From Pseudoneurospora amorphoporcata (taxonomy: Eukaryota > Ascomycota > Sordariomycetes > Sordariales > Sordariaceae): DNA of 64,000 bases. Location: the NCBI GenBank assembly GCA_033297205.1, contig MU859144.1, positions 1-64,000 on the forward strand, read 5' to 3'. Position 1 is the first letter of the stretch; each line of letters starts with the position of its first letter. Under the pieces are notes generated by a model. It saw only the letters and a list, made by a program, of their open reading frames with translations. It was not told the origin of the DNA and ran no database searches. Both the position numbers and the translations under genes were made by a program. Of this stretch, positions 34,720-47,373 are shown one piece after another.

Positions 34720-35862
34720 GGTGGTGGAAGTGCTGAATGGCTGCGCCTAGCCGCACGTAGGTGGGATCCTAGACAAGAACAGAGACGGTGGGAGGGAAAA
34801 AGAACCCAAGATGGAAGAAGGTTGGCTGGAGAGGAATATTAATAATGAGGAATGTTGGATCAGCTTAAAAAGAGAAGCCGAGGAGCGCTGAGCGCTGCCC
34901 TCCGTCTCTTTTGAAATCTGGTTTCGAAGTGCGCATCCAGTGTGCCATCGACAGGCAAGTAGACCAGAAAACGCGTCTCAACGCGGCGAGCCTGCAACAC
35001 ACAGTAAAGGCCCGATCGCCCCACTTGGCGCTACGCTTGTGGTTCGGAGTCCCATTAACGGGCTTCTTCGCTAGAGGTACTCAGATGCGTGAAATGTTAG
35101 AGCGAAGTCACGGGATCACGCACCAGGCTGGTGGGGGTTGGGGAAAGTTGCGGGGATACCTGGCTAGGGGAGCTCTGCATCCAATGTTAAAGCAGATAGG
35201 TACACATCAGTACTGAACGGTAAGTTCGTTAGCTTGGGACTTCACAGCGTACTCTTCGCAACGCAACCAACATTCCACCAATTTTCGGGCAAGAACTTGG
35301 TATCAACCCAATATGTTTCCTCTATCTTATGTACCTTCTTCAATTTCCGGTTTGAATGTGGTTACCCCGTTGTTTTCTTGGTAAAATTTGCACACCCCTG
35401 TCACAAGAACCGCGCTAACAAACTTTTAAGTACTGATGTGTAATGTACCTCGTACCTGCCTACCCCCACCTGTCCCACTTACACTAGTCTACTAGACTCT
35501 AGACTAGGCTACCTACCTTAGGTACTCCCTGGTCCGAACCTGTACAAAAAAAGTCAAATACCGTAGTTGCGTAGACACCAAACGACACGGACCTGTTCAA
35601 CGTCACACAAAGAAAAAAGAGGTCGACTGCCGAAGTAACTGACAATTTCGAATGTAAAGGTCGGCTCATCGGCAGGACTATGATAGTTGATTGTGTTATT
35701 CCTCAAAATCATAACGTACAATCAACGGCAAGTGACCAGAGGCAAAACAGCCTGCTGTGAAGACAAAGGCTCCAAAGTTGAGAAGCAGGAGACATCCGAT
35801 TCCAAGAAGATTGAAAAAGGAACTGAACAGGAAAAGGTGCCGGAACACAACTGAAGGAAAAG
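34720..35862. other. Divergent promoter interval, smc6 and Ecd gene
   Basis: No gene recognised in 1.1 kb. A cluster of ACTAGTCTACTAGACTCTAGACTAGG-like short palindromes lies near 35485-35510, and AGGTA/TACCT words occur near 35430-35530. Confidence 0.5.
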
Positions 35863-38039
35863 ATGGATGAGTCCACAAACGAGCCAAGACCGGGGGACGA
35901 CGCCTTCAATGGTTTTCATATGAGCCCCCCAGAGAATTGTGTTGAGTACATGCTCTTCGTCATCAACGATCACCCTGAAGCCCAACGAACCACGCTCTCG
36001 AGCCTGGAGACAACCAGGAAAGTGGCCCTTCAGAGACTTGATGAGCTTACCAAAGATTACATCTGGCAACGCGAGCCTTTGAAGCTTGAAACGAAAATAG
36101 AGAATGGCACGTCTTGCTTTGCTACTACACCTTCCAGTTACACCCTCCCATCCCAGAATTCATGCTAACTAAACAGTCAACCGCAGGCTTGGTTTACCTT
36201 CATGGCCGTACTGATTACGGTGACAATGTCGAAGACGAATGGCTGATAGTCTACTTCCTTCGAGCCCTGAGCCTCTCCTTTCCCAACCTTTGGATCCGCA
36301 TCTTCGACAGCGACGGCGAGTTCCTCCTCATCGAAGCGGCCAAAGTCCTCCCCAAATGGCTGAGTCCCGAGATGGACGCCAACCGCGTATGGATCAACTC
36401 CGGCCAGCTCCGCATCATCCCCCTTCTTTCATCCTTGCCAGCTTCCACTTCCAAGGCCCATCAACAAATCTCCCTCCACGAAGCCCTCTCAGTGATCAGG
36501 ACCACCCCCACCCTCCTCACCCACTCCCCCTTCATAGAAGCCGAAGCCTTCTACCGCCTTGAGAAATACCCGGGACAGATCACCTCCTCCCTCCACCACA
36601 CCCTCGTCGCCATCCCTCGCAAACTAGCTTACATTCTCCACGAGCGCCCCAAGGCCGTCGCCCCCGCCACCGAAGCCTTCTACCTCCGCGACCCCGTCTC
36701 GCTAAAACCACTTCTCGCCACCACTTCCAAGTCTTTGTTGTTCCCACCAACAGACCTGGTCACAATCAGTGTCCGCCTCACCAAGGTCCTTTACGCCCAA
36801 CTCAAGTCACAGCACTTTGATCCGCCGCCGGTATGGAGGGATCACTTCAAAATCCAGAGTGCGCAGCTTGAAGAGCTGTCACTGTCTACAGAAACGGAAG
36901 AGGGTAGACAAGCCCTCCAGAAGCTGCAAACGCTCACCAGGCTGGAGATGGGTATGAAACTCACCACGGGCTTTGAGATCCTTGCTCGCGGCACGGAGAA
37001 GAGCGATAGTCGGGTGGCGAGGGAGGTAGCGCTGTTGCTGGAGGACCTGGCGGAAGATGGCGAGGAGAATGCGTTGCCGACTGATGAGGAGATTAAGGGT
37101 TGGCAGGATGTGGATAAGGAGGATGATGATGGGTGGATGGATATTGATTTTGCGGATTTTGAGAGGGAGTTGGCTGGTGGTGGTGGTGGTGGTGGTGGTG
37201 GCTGGATGGGGGGACTACCGGAGGAGCAACAGCAGAAGAAGAAGGACGGTGTGGATGGGACCGCTGGTAAAATGCCGACCTTCGGAGATGCTACTATACA
37301 AGCCGATTTACGCAAGATCGTCTCCCGGTTCGAGGCCTTCCTGAACGACGGAACAGCAGGTCTTGACGGAGCTGAGATTAACGAGATGGATCAGGATGAT
37401 GACAACGACGACGAGGAGGAGGAGAAGGACTCAGATACTGATACCGACGACGACGAAGACGAAGACAAGGAAGTGAGTTTCGACGAAGAGCAGTTCTCGA
37501 GAATGATGAGAGAGATGATGGGGATTCCGACGATAGGATCCGAGACCATCGCATCTCAGCAAGAGTCTGACACGAAGGGAAAGGGGAAGGAAAAGACTGC
37601 TGCCGAGAGTGAGGACGAGGAGAGCATGGGCAAAGACGAACAAGAACTCGAGACTCTCATGGCTCAGATGGAAAAGGAACTAAACTCGTACGGCGCGCTA
37701 CAGCTGGACTCTCAAAAGGCCAAGGTCAAGACCCCCAGCTCTACGAGAACGTTAAAGGGCGAGGTTCAAGGAGAGTCATCAAAGGGCGAAACCCAAGAAG
37801 TAGTCAAGACCACGGCGGCGGATGATGAGAGTGGTGATGGTGAGGAGGTGGGGGACGAAGAGGAAGAAGGAGAGGAAGGTGAGGATGTCGACCTTGACTA
37901 TAATCTGGCCAAGAACTTGCTGGAGAGCTTCAAGAGCCAGGCGGGCATGGCTGGTCCAGCGGGAAACCTGCTTGGGTTGATGGGCATGATGTTACCCCGT
38001 GACGAAGAGGATTCCGATGGGGACGGTAAGCCCCGCTAG
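35863..38039 (+). CDS. Ecdysoneless/Sgt1-type regulatory protein (Ecd family)
   Basis: Preferred exons 35863-36106 and 36187-38039 give 698 residues. The N-terminal half has the Ecd family hallmarks: NCVEYMLFVI, a Tyr-Gly-Asp segment TDYGDNVEDEWLIVYFL, DSDGEFLLIEAAKVLPKWL and NRVWINSGQLRIIP. Animal Ecd and fungal relatives act in pre-mRNA splicing (Prp8/U5 biogenesis) and transcription regulation; function here is by family. The C-terminal half is low complexity and acidic, with a Gly run near 37180 and Asp/Glu blocks at 37400-37470 and 37830-37890, ending in a conserved-looking AGPAGNLLGLMGMMLP. The intron probably uses a GC donor (GCACGT at 36107). A weak GT donor at 36137 would also keep frame and add ten residues. 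Upstream ATG context is AAGATGG. Confidence 0.85.
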
Positions 38040-38954
38040 TTCTAGAGGGCAAAATGGTATTTGCCAATGTGGTGGAATAGATATTGAGATGATGATCTTG
38101 ACAAGTAATCTTGAATAACCTCAACAACGAATGTCCTTCTTGAAAACAATGACACATTGCAGGCAACTAGCGAAAAAGAAAAGGCTTCGGTAGGCGGAAA
38201 GGGACAACGCTCCCACTTAACAGGTGTTTCAAGTGAACCATTCATAGACGGAAACCGTACATCGTTGAGATTCATCTCAAGATACTATATCTCATCGAGA
38301 AGAGAAGACTTTGATACTTCAAGCGAAGAGCCGCTATTGGACATGGCTGCATGATAGGACCTGAAGTAGTTATCTGTATCTATATCCAGATCGAGGAGAC
38401 AAGGTGACCTTTCAGGTACACAAAGACTAAGACACAGTTCACTTAATCGCCTTATCATTCCCAGCCAGCTAACCAAATCGCAGACAAGATAAAACCACTA
38501 ACAACCTCGGTCCAACGTCCCTCGTATCAACATTCACTTTTCAGGTCCCAATCATGCCCAGCACCCCACAAAACACCTGGTGAGTCGGTCGCCGTCTTTC
38601 CCTAGTGATACCCTACCCAGGCGTGTCGACCAGTCGACCGCAAGGCGGTCCGCTTGTTCTGTGGAACAAAAATGATTCCAAGCGACCAATAGATGGTATA
38701 CACTTCTTTCTCGGTTTCTTCACATAACGAACAGGAGATTCGTATCTTTAAATTTGCATCACCAAAGTTAGTCAGCTTGTTCTTCTTATCTTGGGTCGGT
38801 TTGTTCGTCATCATTGTGTTTTGTGTGTCCATTAAAAATGTCTAACTTTTTCCAAACCACCGCGCAAAAACGACGGTCCACGCAATGCAATGCAGGTAAA
38901 AGAAACCCAAACAGACACTTCTCCTCGAGTTTCCTTTAAGGGTATATACGCAGC
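38040..38954. other. Convergent flanks of Ecd gene and metacaspase
   Basis: No gene supported. A short ATG frame at about 38553 followed by GTGAGT is suggestive of an exon start, but no acceptable downstream exon was found before the metacaspase end. Confidence 0.45.
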
Positions 38955-40890
38955 TCAAATCTTAAACGTGGTAACCAGATAACGACTTGATGAGGGGTTG
39001 TAGAATGATGACGAGGAATGTGAAGAGGGGGAAGCCTCACCAAGAGGGTGGCTACACGACAGCTGAGGCTTTTGTGTGTAACGCGTTTGCAGTTCGTCTC
39101 GGATGGTGTTGAGCAGCTGGACATAGCTCTGCTGGGGGTTCTTCTTAAGGGCGTTGATAAAGGCCCAAGACATAGCCCCTGTAGCTTGTGAAGCAATTGT
39201 GGCGTCGGCTCTGTGGAGAAAACATCGTGGTTAGCAAGTGAATCTTGACAGGCGACGAAAAATAACGGCTGGGGAAGGAAGTGAGGGGCAGGCGTGAGGG
39301 TGATACAACGTGACCCGTCGCCCTAGACGCAAAATCACAGACCATAATGATGATCGTACTTTGCATCTAGAGCGTAGGTTGAAGGTATGTACAAGAAGTA
39401 TCCTGAGTAATGCCTTGGATGTGCCACTTGACGGCATCAAGCTGAATCCCAAATGCCAAGCAACTTCTGTTCCAAAACTTCCGCGACCTGTGCCATCAGA
39501 GAAAGAGAAAAAGTGCTTCAAGGACAAGGAACCATAATGGAGGGGTATACGAACGAGGTCTGATCATCCTTGCTTCCGGAGAACATAACAACATCGGCGG
39601 GTGATGTCTTGGTCGCCAATGCTCTTGCATGGGCATCTCCACCGCCGGTGGCCTTCTTGAAGATCCCCATGATGTTGTTCGCCACGCCATAGAGATCGCC
39701 TTGGCTGTAGGATGAGATAGCACCCAGAAGACCTTGGCCAGCTTCCTTGGCCAGGTTGGGCTCCTTGAGAATGCCCTGGGTTGAGTAGATATAAGGCAAA
39801 TCGAGCGCAGTTCCCGAGTGGCATGAGTCGAAGATAGCCGTCAGCCGAACGCCTGCTTGTAACGGTCGGACCATGATGCGGTGCATTTCGTCGTCGGTTA
39901 TGTGACCCACTTGTCGGAAATCGACTGGATATATAACTTCGTCGTAACCGTCCTCCTCGTCGCCGTCCAGATCTTTCGTTTGGCCTCCGTGTCCTAGTGA
40001 AATCCGTACGTCAGAAGCAGGTCTTCCGGCGTTAGGAGGGAGAGCATAGTGAGTGCTTACCGGAATAGTGGAAAAATAACGAGTCGTTGGGCCTAGCATC
40101 CTTGACCAACCAGTGCATCGCTCTAAGGATGTTCTGCTTGGTAGGTTGACTCATTGGATTCTGCTGGTCGTCGGTAAGAATAACCATATCCTCGCGCTTG
40201 TACCCAAAATGCTCGACCAAATATGATGACATATTCCTGACATCGTTGATACATCCTCTCAGCTGACCACGCTGACCGAAGTAGTTGATGCCGATGAGCA
40301 AGGCTTTGTGTCGGCCATTACATTGCGAATATCGAAAAGCGTAGTCCGCTGGAGCGCCATATCCAAATTGCTGAGGAGCTTGAGGAGGAGGCGGCGGAGC
40401 CTGGTGGTTCCCGTGCGCGTACGAATTCGAATTCACCGTTGGCATGTTCGCCTCTGAACGAATAGTTAGAGGTCACTCCAAGCTGAGGGGCCATTGTAGC
40501 TATCACTCACCAGGTCTGCCGTAATGGGAGTTGGTAGGATTGCCATATCCTTGTGGTGTGGGCGTCTATTCGCGGCTTGAATTTAGCATTCCTCTGCTTG
40601 GATGTTGGTGACGGTAGTGAGCTTGAAACGGACCTGTTGCTGTGGACTCCAGTACTGTTGTTGCTGGGGACCGGGCGAGGGTTGGTGATAACCCATGTAC
40701 TGTAGTTGCTGAGGAGGCGGCTGCTGATAGGCATTGTATGCGGGTTGGCTGCAAAAGTTAGCACCGCAGTTCCAAGAAGCAAGGCTACGAGTGTAGCTGT
40801 ATGAACATACGGAGGGCAGTAGCCATATTGTGGTTGGGGCGGCGGGACGTAGCCTCCATTGTAACCCGCCGCGCCGGGGTATCCAGACAT
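38955..40890 (-). CDS. mca1: Type I metacaspase
   Basis: Exons 40890-40811, 40748-40634, 40565-40511, 40453-40061, 39993-39555 and 39210-38955 give about 445 residues. The N-terminal prodomain is rich in Pro, Gln, Tyr and Gly (MSGYPGAAGYNGGYVPP, then QQPPPQQ-type repeats). The caspase-like fold starts at GRHKALLIGINYF. The catalytic His216 is in HYSGHGGQ, split by an intron, and the catalytic Cys272 is in DSCHSG. Metacaspases cleave after Arg/Lys, are Ca2+-dependent, and in fungi act in protein quality control and cell death. After the conserved PQLSCSHPL the frame runs into an unusual Ser-rich tail; relatives end soon after HPLD. A GTGAGG donor there could be spliced to an AG further on, so the last ~30 residues are uncertain. 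The 344-bp intron 5 is long for this gene. Confidence 0.93.
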
Positions 40891-43800
40891 GATCGGCGAC
40901 TGGATATAAAACCGAACAGACTTCCGAGGGTTAGGTCAGGTACAAGTGGTGCAGGATCAAGGAGGCTCGGCGAAATGGCTCGTCGTGGCTTTCTTGGATA
41001 GGAACCGGAGATTGAGGTCTTGGTGGCGAACTTGTCGGAGGGCGTGGTTGAAGTAGAGATCAGACGAACGGGAAGAACGGGGTGTCTGTCGTTGTCAAGA
41101 TGGGACCAAATATAGGGTGGAGAGTCGAGGGAGGGCGACGTTGATGAAGTGAGGCGAGTATATATGATGGTAAAGGGCAGCGAGCGCGTCTGGATTCTTG
41201 AAGACGGGCACCGGGTCAGCAGCGGGAACATGGATTGGCACCCGATTTGGAACAGATAGACAGCCGAGTTGGGGAAGAAGCACACCACCACAACTGGAGT
41301 GAGTGTTCCGCCGGCTGTACAGAGGGTCTGAGGGTGCAGGGCATGTACCCGACTGAGCGGTCAAAAGGCTGATTTGGGGACAACTCACAAGCAGGGAGTC
41401 GAAGAGGCTTGGTGAATTTGGGTCGCAAGGGCCGGGGTCTTCGACTACCTACCCAAGGTGTGGTGTAGGTAATGTGCAGGAAAGGATGGAAAGGTGACGG
41501 TACCGGGCGGTTCGTCGCGATGTTTCGAACGGGGCTGGGGTTAAGGTCACAAGCAAATGGGTGCCCGGCAGCGTGGATTGTGGAATGGGCGAAGAGCAAA
41601 GCGCAACCAAGGTACCTAGTGTAGAGACGGGACGGCGGGCGGGAGTTGCTCCAAGGGAGACTGGGTGGAGAAAGCGTGGAATCTCCAGTCGAAGAGCCAG
41701 AAAGGTCCACCACGGGCACAGGTTTGGCTTCTGCTCGTGTGTAGTGTACAAGCTGGAAGTACCTCCCTATCTTTCTTCGACGCCCAGGTTCCCCTGTGCA
41801 ACCACGGTTGATGATAGAAGATATACATCAGCGGCGCAACACTCCAACCCAAGCCATGATTGGATGAATCTCAGGTTCTGATGGGACGATCACTGGCGGG
41901 GCAAGGACAACACGACGATACTGGACATAAGGTAGGTACTACCTTAGGTAGGCTTCTCTTCCACTTGGCTGTGATCAACGCCAAGCAACGTGGAGTGCGG
42001 ATCACGAAATTGTGAAGAAGGGACTGAACCCTTGAAAGTTGAGACGAGCAGTGACAAGCAACCGTGACACTGCCGCGACTACTAGGTAGTGACGTGACCA
42101 CTACATCAAGCCGCGATAGAACTGCGCCAAAATCAAAAGAGCCCTAGAAGGTAAATCGGCAAATGTTCCATCCCTCTTCTGTCTAACCAATTCCTCCATG
42201 TCAGACCTGAATCCTTATCTTAAGAGTATACCTACCTACCCGTCACAATGTACGTAGCTGCCTGTATGTAGAGGCATCATGCATGCCATTAATGCAACGG
42301 CACTGCATCGAGCAACAGACACTTCACCATCGAGGCGCAAGAGACGACGGCAACCCTCTTCCGCACAGTCGCAATCAACCAAGTGCATGGTGACGGGCCA
42401 AATATCGAACGATCAAAGTCGCTAGTCTTCTCGCCAGGTCGTCATATGCCATCGGCAAGTCCTTTGATCATTTTGACGGTTGGATATCACAACGGCTATT
42501 CAGCTCTGCCAGCTTGCAATACAGCCCATTGGCCCTCAGTGCAAGCCTCTGTTTGCTGCCGCTGCCCTCTGGCGGGATAACAGACGCTCGGGGGTCTAGC
42601 CCACTTGAGAATCCCGCTCCGAGCTGTCGTAGCTGAGCGTATCGTAGCCAGCAATTTTCCCTACACATGGGACAGCACAACCCCAATGTCGGATGGAAAA
42701 AGGAAAGAGGCTAACATCCCAACAGTTGAAGATTTATCGCTCGTCCATGGTAACCCGGATGGAGAGCATTCGAAGAGGGCACGAGATCGCGTTGGGAGAG
42801 TCTTTACTGTTGTTGCCCTGACAAACCTAGAATCATGACCTCCCCAACCCCGCGGTCATTATCAACGAGTCAACAGTTGGCCACCACAGAGACCGAGGCT
42901 CTGTCTTCCACGGCGCAAAAAACAAACCGCAAAAGTCCCCGGTGAACCAAGGGTCAGGTTACCTCCGCCGGGTCGTTGTGGCTTGTTCCCGAAGACGTTC
43001 TTTGTCACGATGCCCGGCCCGGTAGTCTCAGAGACTTGTGTGCCCCCGTACGAAATTCGACTTTCGCTTCCAGAGATCGAGGCCCGGGGAAACGAACGAG
43101 GCTATTCGGTATCAGCTCCGCAGCTCTGGTGGTGGTTGGGGTCTCGCCGTTGCAGAAAGTCTCGCTGGGTCTCCAATATCTCCAGTATCAAAATGCATGC
43201 AACCGAGAGAAGCTAGCTTGAGAGAATTTGATTGGTTAGATCGGTTGCGGCGCTGCTGAACTGCAAGCGCTGGCCCATCATCGGCTCCTTAAACGGAATA
43301 AAGTTCCTCTCCCCAGACAGGGACAGCCAAGTCGAAATCGTTTCAAAAACATCGAGGCTCAACACCACAGTCGAACTGTCAAAGTATCCGAATGTGACAC
43401 TTTGATATAGAACTCTACCACTTTACAACCGAGACTCCTCTTTCAGTGCTAGGGCTCGGGGATATCTGGTCCCCTACCTTAGAATTAGAGGCTGCACCTC
43501 AAAGCCTAGAAGTACCACATGCGGACCAACGTTTTCCTTATCTGGCACATACCTATCCCAACGACCGATTGAACTCTACGACATTCCACGCATATCCGCA
43601 TTGATGATTTAACACACCTTCTCGAAACTCAGCTAGTATACGTGGGCCAACAGAGGACAGGCCGAGGGAGCATGGCCACAACCCATGTGCTGCATCTGCC
43701 AGATCAGAAACGCCCGCTTGAACTAACATCTCTGCCTTTTTGTGGCGGTCTTTAACCATGTTGTGCTGCCATCAGCACAGCAATCCTGGGGGTTTCAAAC

Positions 43801-44849
43801 CGAACCCTCAAGGCTTCAACTGCAAAAGCACAAGCAGCGCCTTGTATCACCATGCCTTCTCGGGCGATGCCTTCTGACTCTGGGAACACATTGACACTGG
43901 CACTGTACTTACCATGGGATGGCCGGTGGGCTATGCCCTTTCAAGCCGAAATACATGCTCGTCATCGTCGTCGGCGCGATGAGACTCAACTCTCCAGGTT
44001 CTGTGTGATCTGCGTAACCTGCGTCACTTACAAGCTTTTCAAGGTACTACTACATTAACATTGTTTTCCAAAGCTCGCTTTCTAGTTGCTACCGAGGGCT
44101 CGGTTCTGGAAAATAGGTACATCAACATCGAGATCAACATGGCTAGGTTTGACATCGGCCCGCAATTTCGACCTCCATTTACACCCCCATACTTCCAGCT
44201 CTTCATGGGTTCAGCCCTCGAAGGGATTGATGTCGTCAACGGGGGTTATGCTAGCTATAATCCCACGATTACATAACTCCGGTAGATCCTGTAGTGCGAC
44301 ATATATATGATGTTTTGATATAAGTACCTACCAAATGTCAGCCTCGAGACGTGGGGGATGTCAAGGTTTCACTTGGACTTTCGCTTTCACTTTTCAGACA
44401 TTGACCAAAACAGGCGGTGACCACATTATCATATCGTCAAACCCGTATGTATATGCCAACCCATGGTTAAAGGCCGGTAGTGTGCACAATGAGCACGTCG
44501 GGCACGGCATAATGCTCTTTGGAGCCTTTAATCCCTTGGTTGACATATGCGAGTTTGAACTCAGCTGGATATTCCGATTTCCTAACTTTAGAGGTAAATC
44601 GGTTGCTGGTGAAGCAGTTCATGTTCCGCTTCTCCATGTTCCCAAACATTCAGACGAGTGTTCCCAACTTCCTGATAATACAAACCTCGTGTTTCCAAAA
44701 CCCCCAAAAACTTGACAAGCAACCCTATCCGATTCTTTCAACAGCCGTCAGCCGCAGATCTGACCCTTGCTCGTGCCAAGACCGGAATGGGGCAAAAAAA
44801 AGATTAAATCAAACTGGAAGAGTAAGCAACAAGGATGAAAAAGATAATG
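40891..44849. other. Long interval without supported gene
   Basis: About 4 kb upstream of the metacaspase. Overlapping frames of up to 168 codons on both strands at 40800-41900 lack domains. AGGTAGGTACTACCTTAGGTAGG-like palindromes lie at 41930-41953. Frames at 42976-43259 and 44335-44896 show no recognisable content. Confidence 0.5.
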
Positions 44850-44939
44850 TCCCCTCGACCGGAATCGAGCCGGTGACCTTTCGGTATACAATCTAGACAA
44901 TTACAGCCGAACGTGATAGCCAACTACACCACAAGGGGA
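44850..44939 (-). tRNA. Intron-containing tRNA, anticodon probably GTA (Tyr)
   Basis: On the minus strand the 90 bases fold as a tRNA. The acceptor stem TCCCCTT pairs with GAGGGGA. The D arm is GTGTAGTTGGCTATCAC, the anticodon stem TTCGG pairs with CCGAA, and the T arm ACCGGCTCGATTCCGGT is standard. With T at position 33 the anticodon reads GTA. An intron of about 15 nt sits at the canonical site one base 3' of it, as in yeast tRNA-Tyr. Five Ts follow downstream on the minus strand (44838-44842 complement). The first pair is T-A, whereas eukaryotic tRNA-Tyr usually has C1-G72, so the identity is tentative. Confidence 0.8.
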
Positions 44940-45414
44940 TTTTATGTTGTTGAAAACGGAACTCGATTTTGGAGCTTATGTCTAATATGACTCGATCTGC
45001 AATTGACTCAGTCATCGCCGACAGATACCCGGACATCAGCCTCAGGATGAACCACCAAAGATATTTATATTTTCCGTTCGCCAGGTATAGGTGGATGAGT
45101 ATCATCATTAGATCTCCCTCACGCTTCATACCTCCCGTGGCGGCGTTCAAGGACCAATGCGCCTACTCAAAGATATTGACAGTGTGTAGTCAACACACAA
45201 CATGTAGAATAGTAGCCCGGGCGATGGCAGCTCAACTCGAACGCGCTTATTGCAATGCATGCGCGAAATATCATCATTAAATATTGCACTCCCTCGTTAT
45301 TTGACAAAGCGGGTGGAATCCGCATTGAATAAAAAAATAAAAAAAAATAAACCCCGAAGGGAAAGAGGACTGAACGGAGATACAATGATTGATACGTACG
45401 CCGAACTTCTTAGT
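44940..45414. other. Interval between tRNA and unknown gene
   Basis: No gene recognised. An A-rich stretch at 45328-45350 lies just downstream of the minus-strand gene's stop. Confidence 0.45.
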
Positions 45415-47373
45415 CTATGCGTTTTCCATTTTGTCATCAACACTTTCCTGCTTGACCTCATCCTTCGCCTCCTGCTTGGCCTCGTCTTTGGCTTGCTCGA
45501 CAGCATCCTGGCTCGCCGCAGCAGGATTCACTTCTTTTTCACGGGTTGTGTCCTTCTTTTCATCTTGGTTCTGATCCGCATCGTGTTTCTCCTCCTCGTT
45601 CTTGGGCACGGCCCTCATCAGCCAATTCATCATGCACCAGACGAGCTTCATGGCATCCACTCTGTCCTCAGGCTTGAAGAGGTCAAACCACTTGCTTCTC
45701 CTCACCTCCAGCTTGCCCCAGCTACGCTTCCCGTTCTCAAACTCGTGCTCGGCGCGACCCTCCAAGACAGCCATTAGCTGATCCGGCACCCGCACTCTTA
45801 CGATGCTGATGTGGTGATATAGGGCACTGATCACAAAGACGTCATCATACTCTGCGCCTGCAGCTCTTCCAATGGCGGCATACTTGGCCTTCTTGTCCCA
45901 AGTCAGGGCTGGAGGGCGAACCATGCGATAGTTGTCGTACATGGCCATGTTGCCCGACTTCTTCAGGCGCTTGACGCCCTTGGCCGGCCCCGAGCTGGAC
46001 TCCTTCTCTCTTTCTGGGAGACGTGTACTGGGCAAGGGGCCAAACGGAGAAACGCGGGAGGCAAGTCGGGAAGAGATGGACACCTTGGCTGGTTTTTCGG
46101 CAGGAGCAGCTTGCGCAGCAACAGCAGCATCAGTTGCCGGATGGGGGGCGTCCTTGTCTCCAACGAGTGTATCGTCGCCACTGGTCTGCTGTTCAATCTC
46201 ACGGCCAATGGGGCCACCGGGGCCACCACCCCATCGAGGCTTGGTGCACCACCAGGCACCTTCGCCGATACGCTTCTCGGTGCGACCCTCGCGGGCGCGG
46301 TGCTGAGCTGTTACTAGCGCGGCGACCAACTCGCGGCCCAAATCGAATACAGCGTCCGGATCGGTGGAAGACTCGTTCGGATCCTCAGGTGGGGGTGAGA
46401 AGCCGGTGGAATGTCTGGCACTTACGGCCGCCACAGGTCCCTCGACAATTCCGGCGCGGGCTTCTTCCCTGGTGGTCGGGGTCTTGTACATGAAAGTGCA
46501 GCCGGAAGAGAAGTAGGAGCTGCGGGGAGACCCACGATTGCGCGAAGTGATGTGCAGCCTCGGCTCAGCACGAGCCGACGCGGTGTTACACCCAAAGTCG
46601 TACGCGACAAGCTTCAAGAAGGTTTGGACCATCTGCTGGCGAAAATCGGGTGGCATTTGATTGCCGGCGCCGGTACGTCGAGGCCTGGCGGCCAGAGCGT
46701 CCCTGTCTTCTTCTTCGCCTTCCGGAGCTGATTGCTCGGCTACCGAGGTGTCATCCCAGTAGTTGGAGAGCATGTCGAGCTGCCGGAAGAACTCGTAGCA
46801 GTTTCCTAGCCGGGCATGGCTCTGTCCCTTTGGAGGTTGGATGCGGCGAACAGTCCGGTAGCCGGTCTCATTAGGAAACAACAGCTCACGCTTACGCTCC
46901 AGATAAGTGTTGCAGCCGGGAGAGCGGTTTCCCGAGACCAGTGGGACCCTGGTGTTCTCGTTCGCCTCGTGGGCCGCATCGGATGACAGTTCATCCCAAG
47001 CAGCGAAATCCGGAATATAAGCCGGATCAGGGATGAGGTCGGCTGCCGTGGCGTTTGGCACGACATGGACTCCGAGAGCCTCAAAATGGGCAATGGCCAG
47101 CTGGGCCGGGCGGACTATGCCCTGCAACAAGGTGACGACCGACTCTGGTGTCTCGTCTTCGGCTCCCGAGGCTATTTGTTGGTCGTCCTGAACTTGGGGG
47201 TAATAGCGCGGGAAGTTGACGGGCGTTGGCGGAGGAACGTCCTTGGGCGGCCCTTGGGGCGCTGTGGCCAAGGGAACTATGCGAAATTGTTAGAGCGGCT
47301 CGGCCAGAGGGTTTGTATACAGCAAAGAACAGCACCGGAAGAACATACTTAAGTGAGCAAAGTTGCCAAACAT
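45415..47373 (-). CDS. Unrecognised fungal protein, 628 residues
   Basis: Exons 47373-47349 and 47276-45415 (donor GTATGT, acceptor GCATAG) give a 628-residue protein beginning MFGNFAHLIPLATAPQGPP. I do not recognise a domain. The first ~330 residues look folded, with aromatic and Trp-containing segments (PDFAAWDELSSDAA, NCYEFFRQLDMLSNYWDD, FLKLVAYDFGCNTASA, RSSYFSSGCTFMYKTP). A low-complexity Ala/Pro/Ser region follows, then another ordered part around YDNYRMVRPPALTWDKKAKYA and VISALYHHISIVRVRVPDQL to DLFKPEDRVDAMKLVWCMMNWLMRA. The last ~60 residues are Lys/Glu/Gln-rich and disordered. No signal peptide or membrane span is evident. Codon use and intron match the neighbours, so it is probably a real gene. 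Confidence 0.8.

Noticed and set aside
38530..38900. Possible small plus-strand gene starting ATGCCCAGCACC followed by GTGAGT
   Set aside because: No downstream exon of credible length or similarity before the metacaspase 3' end.
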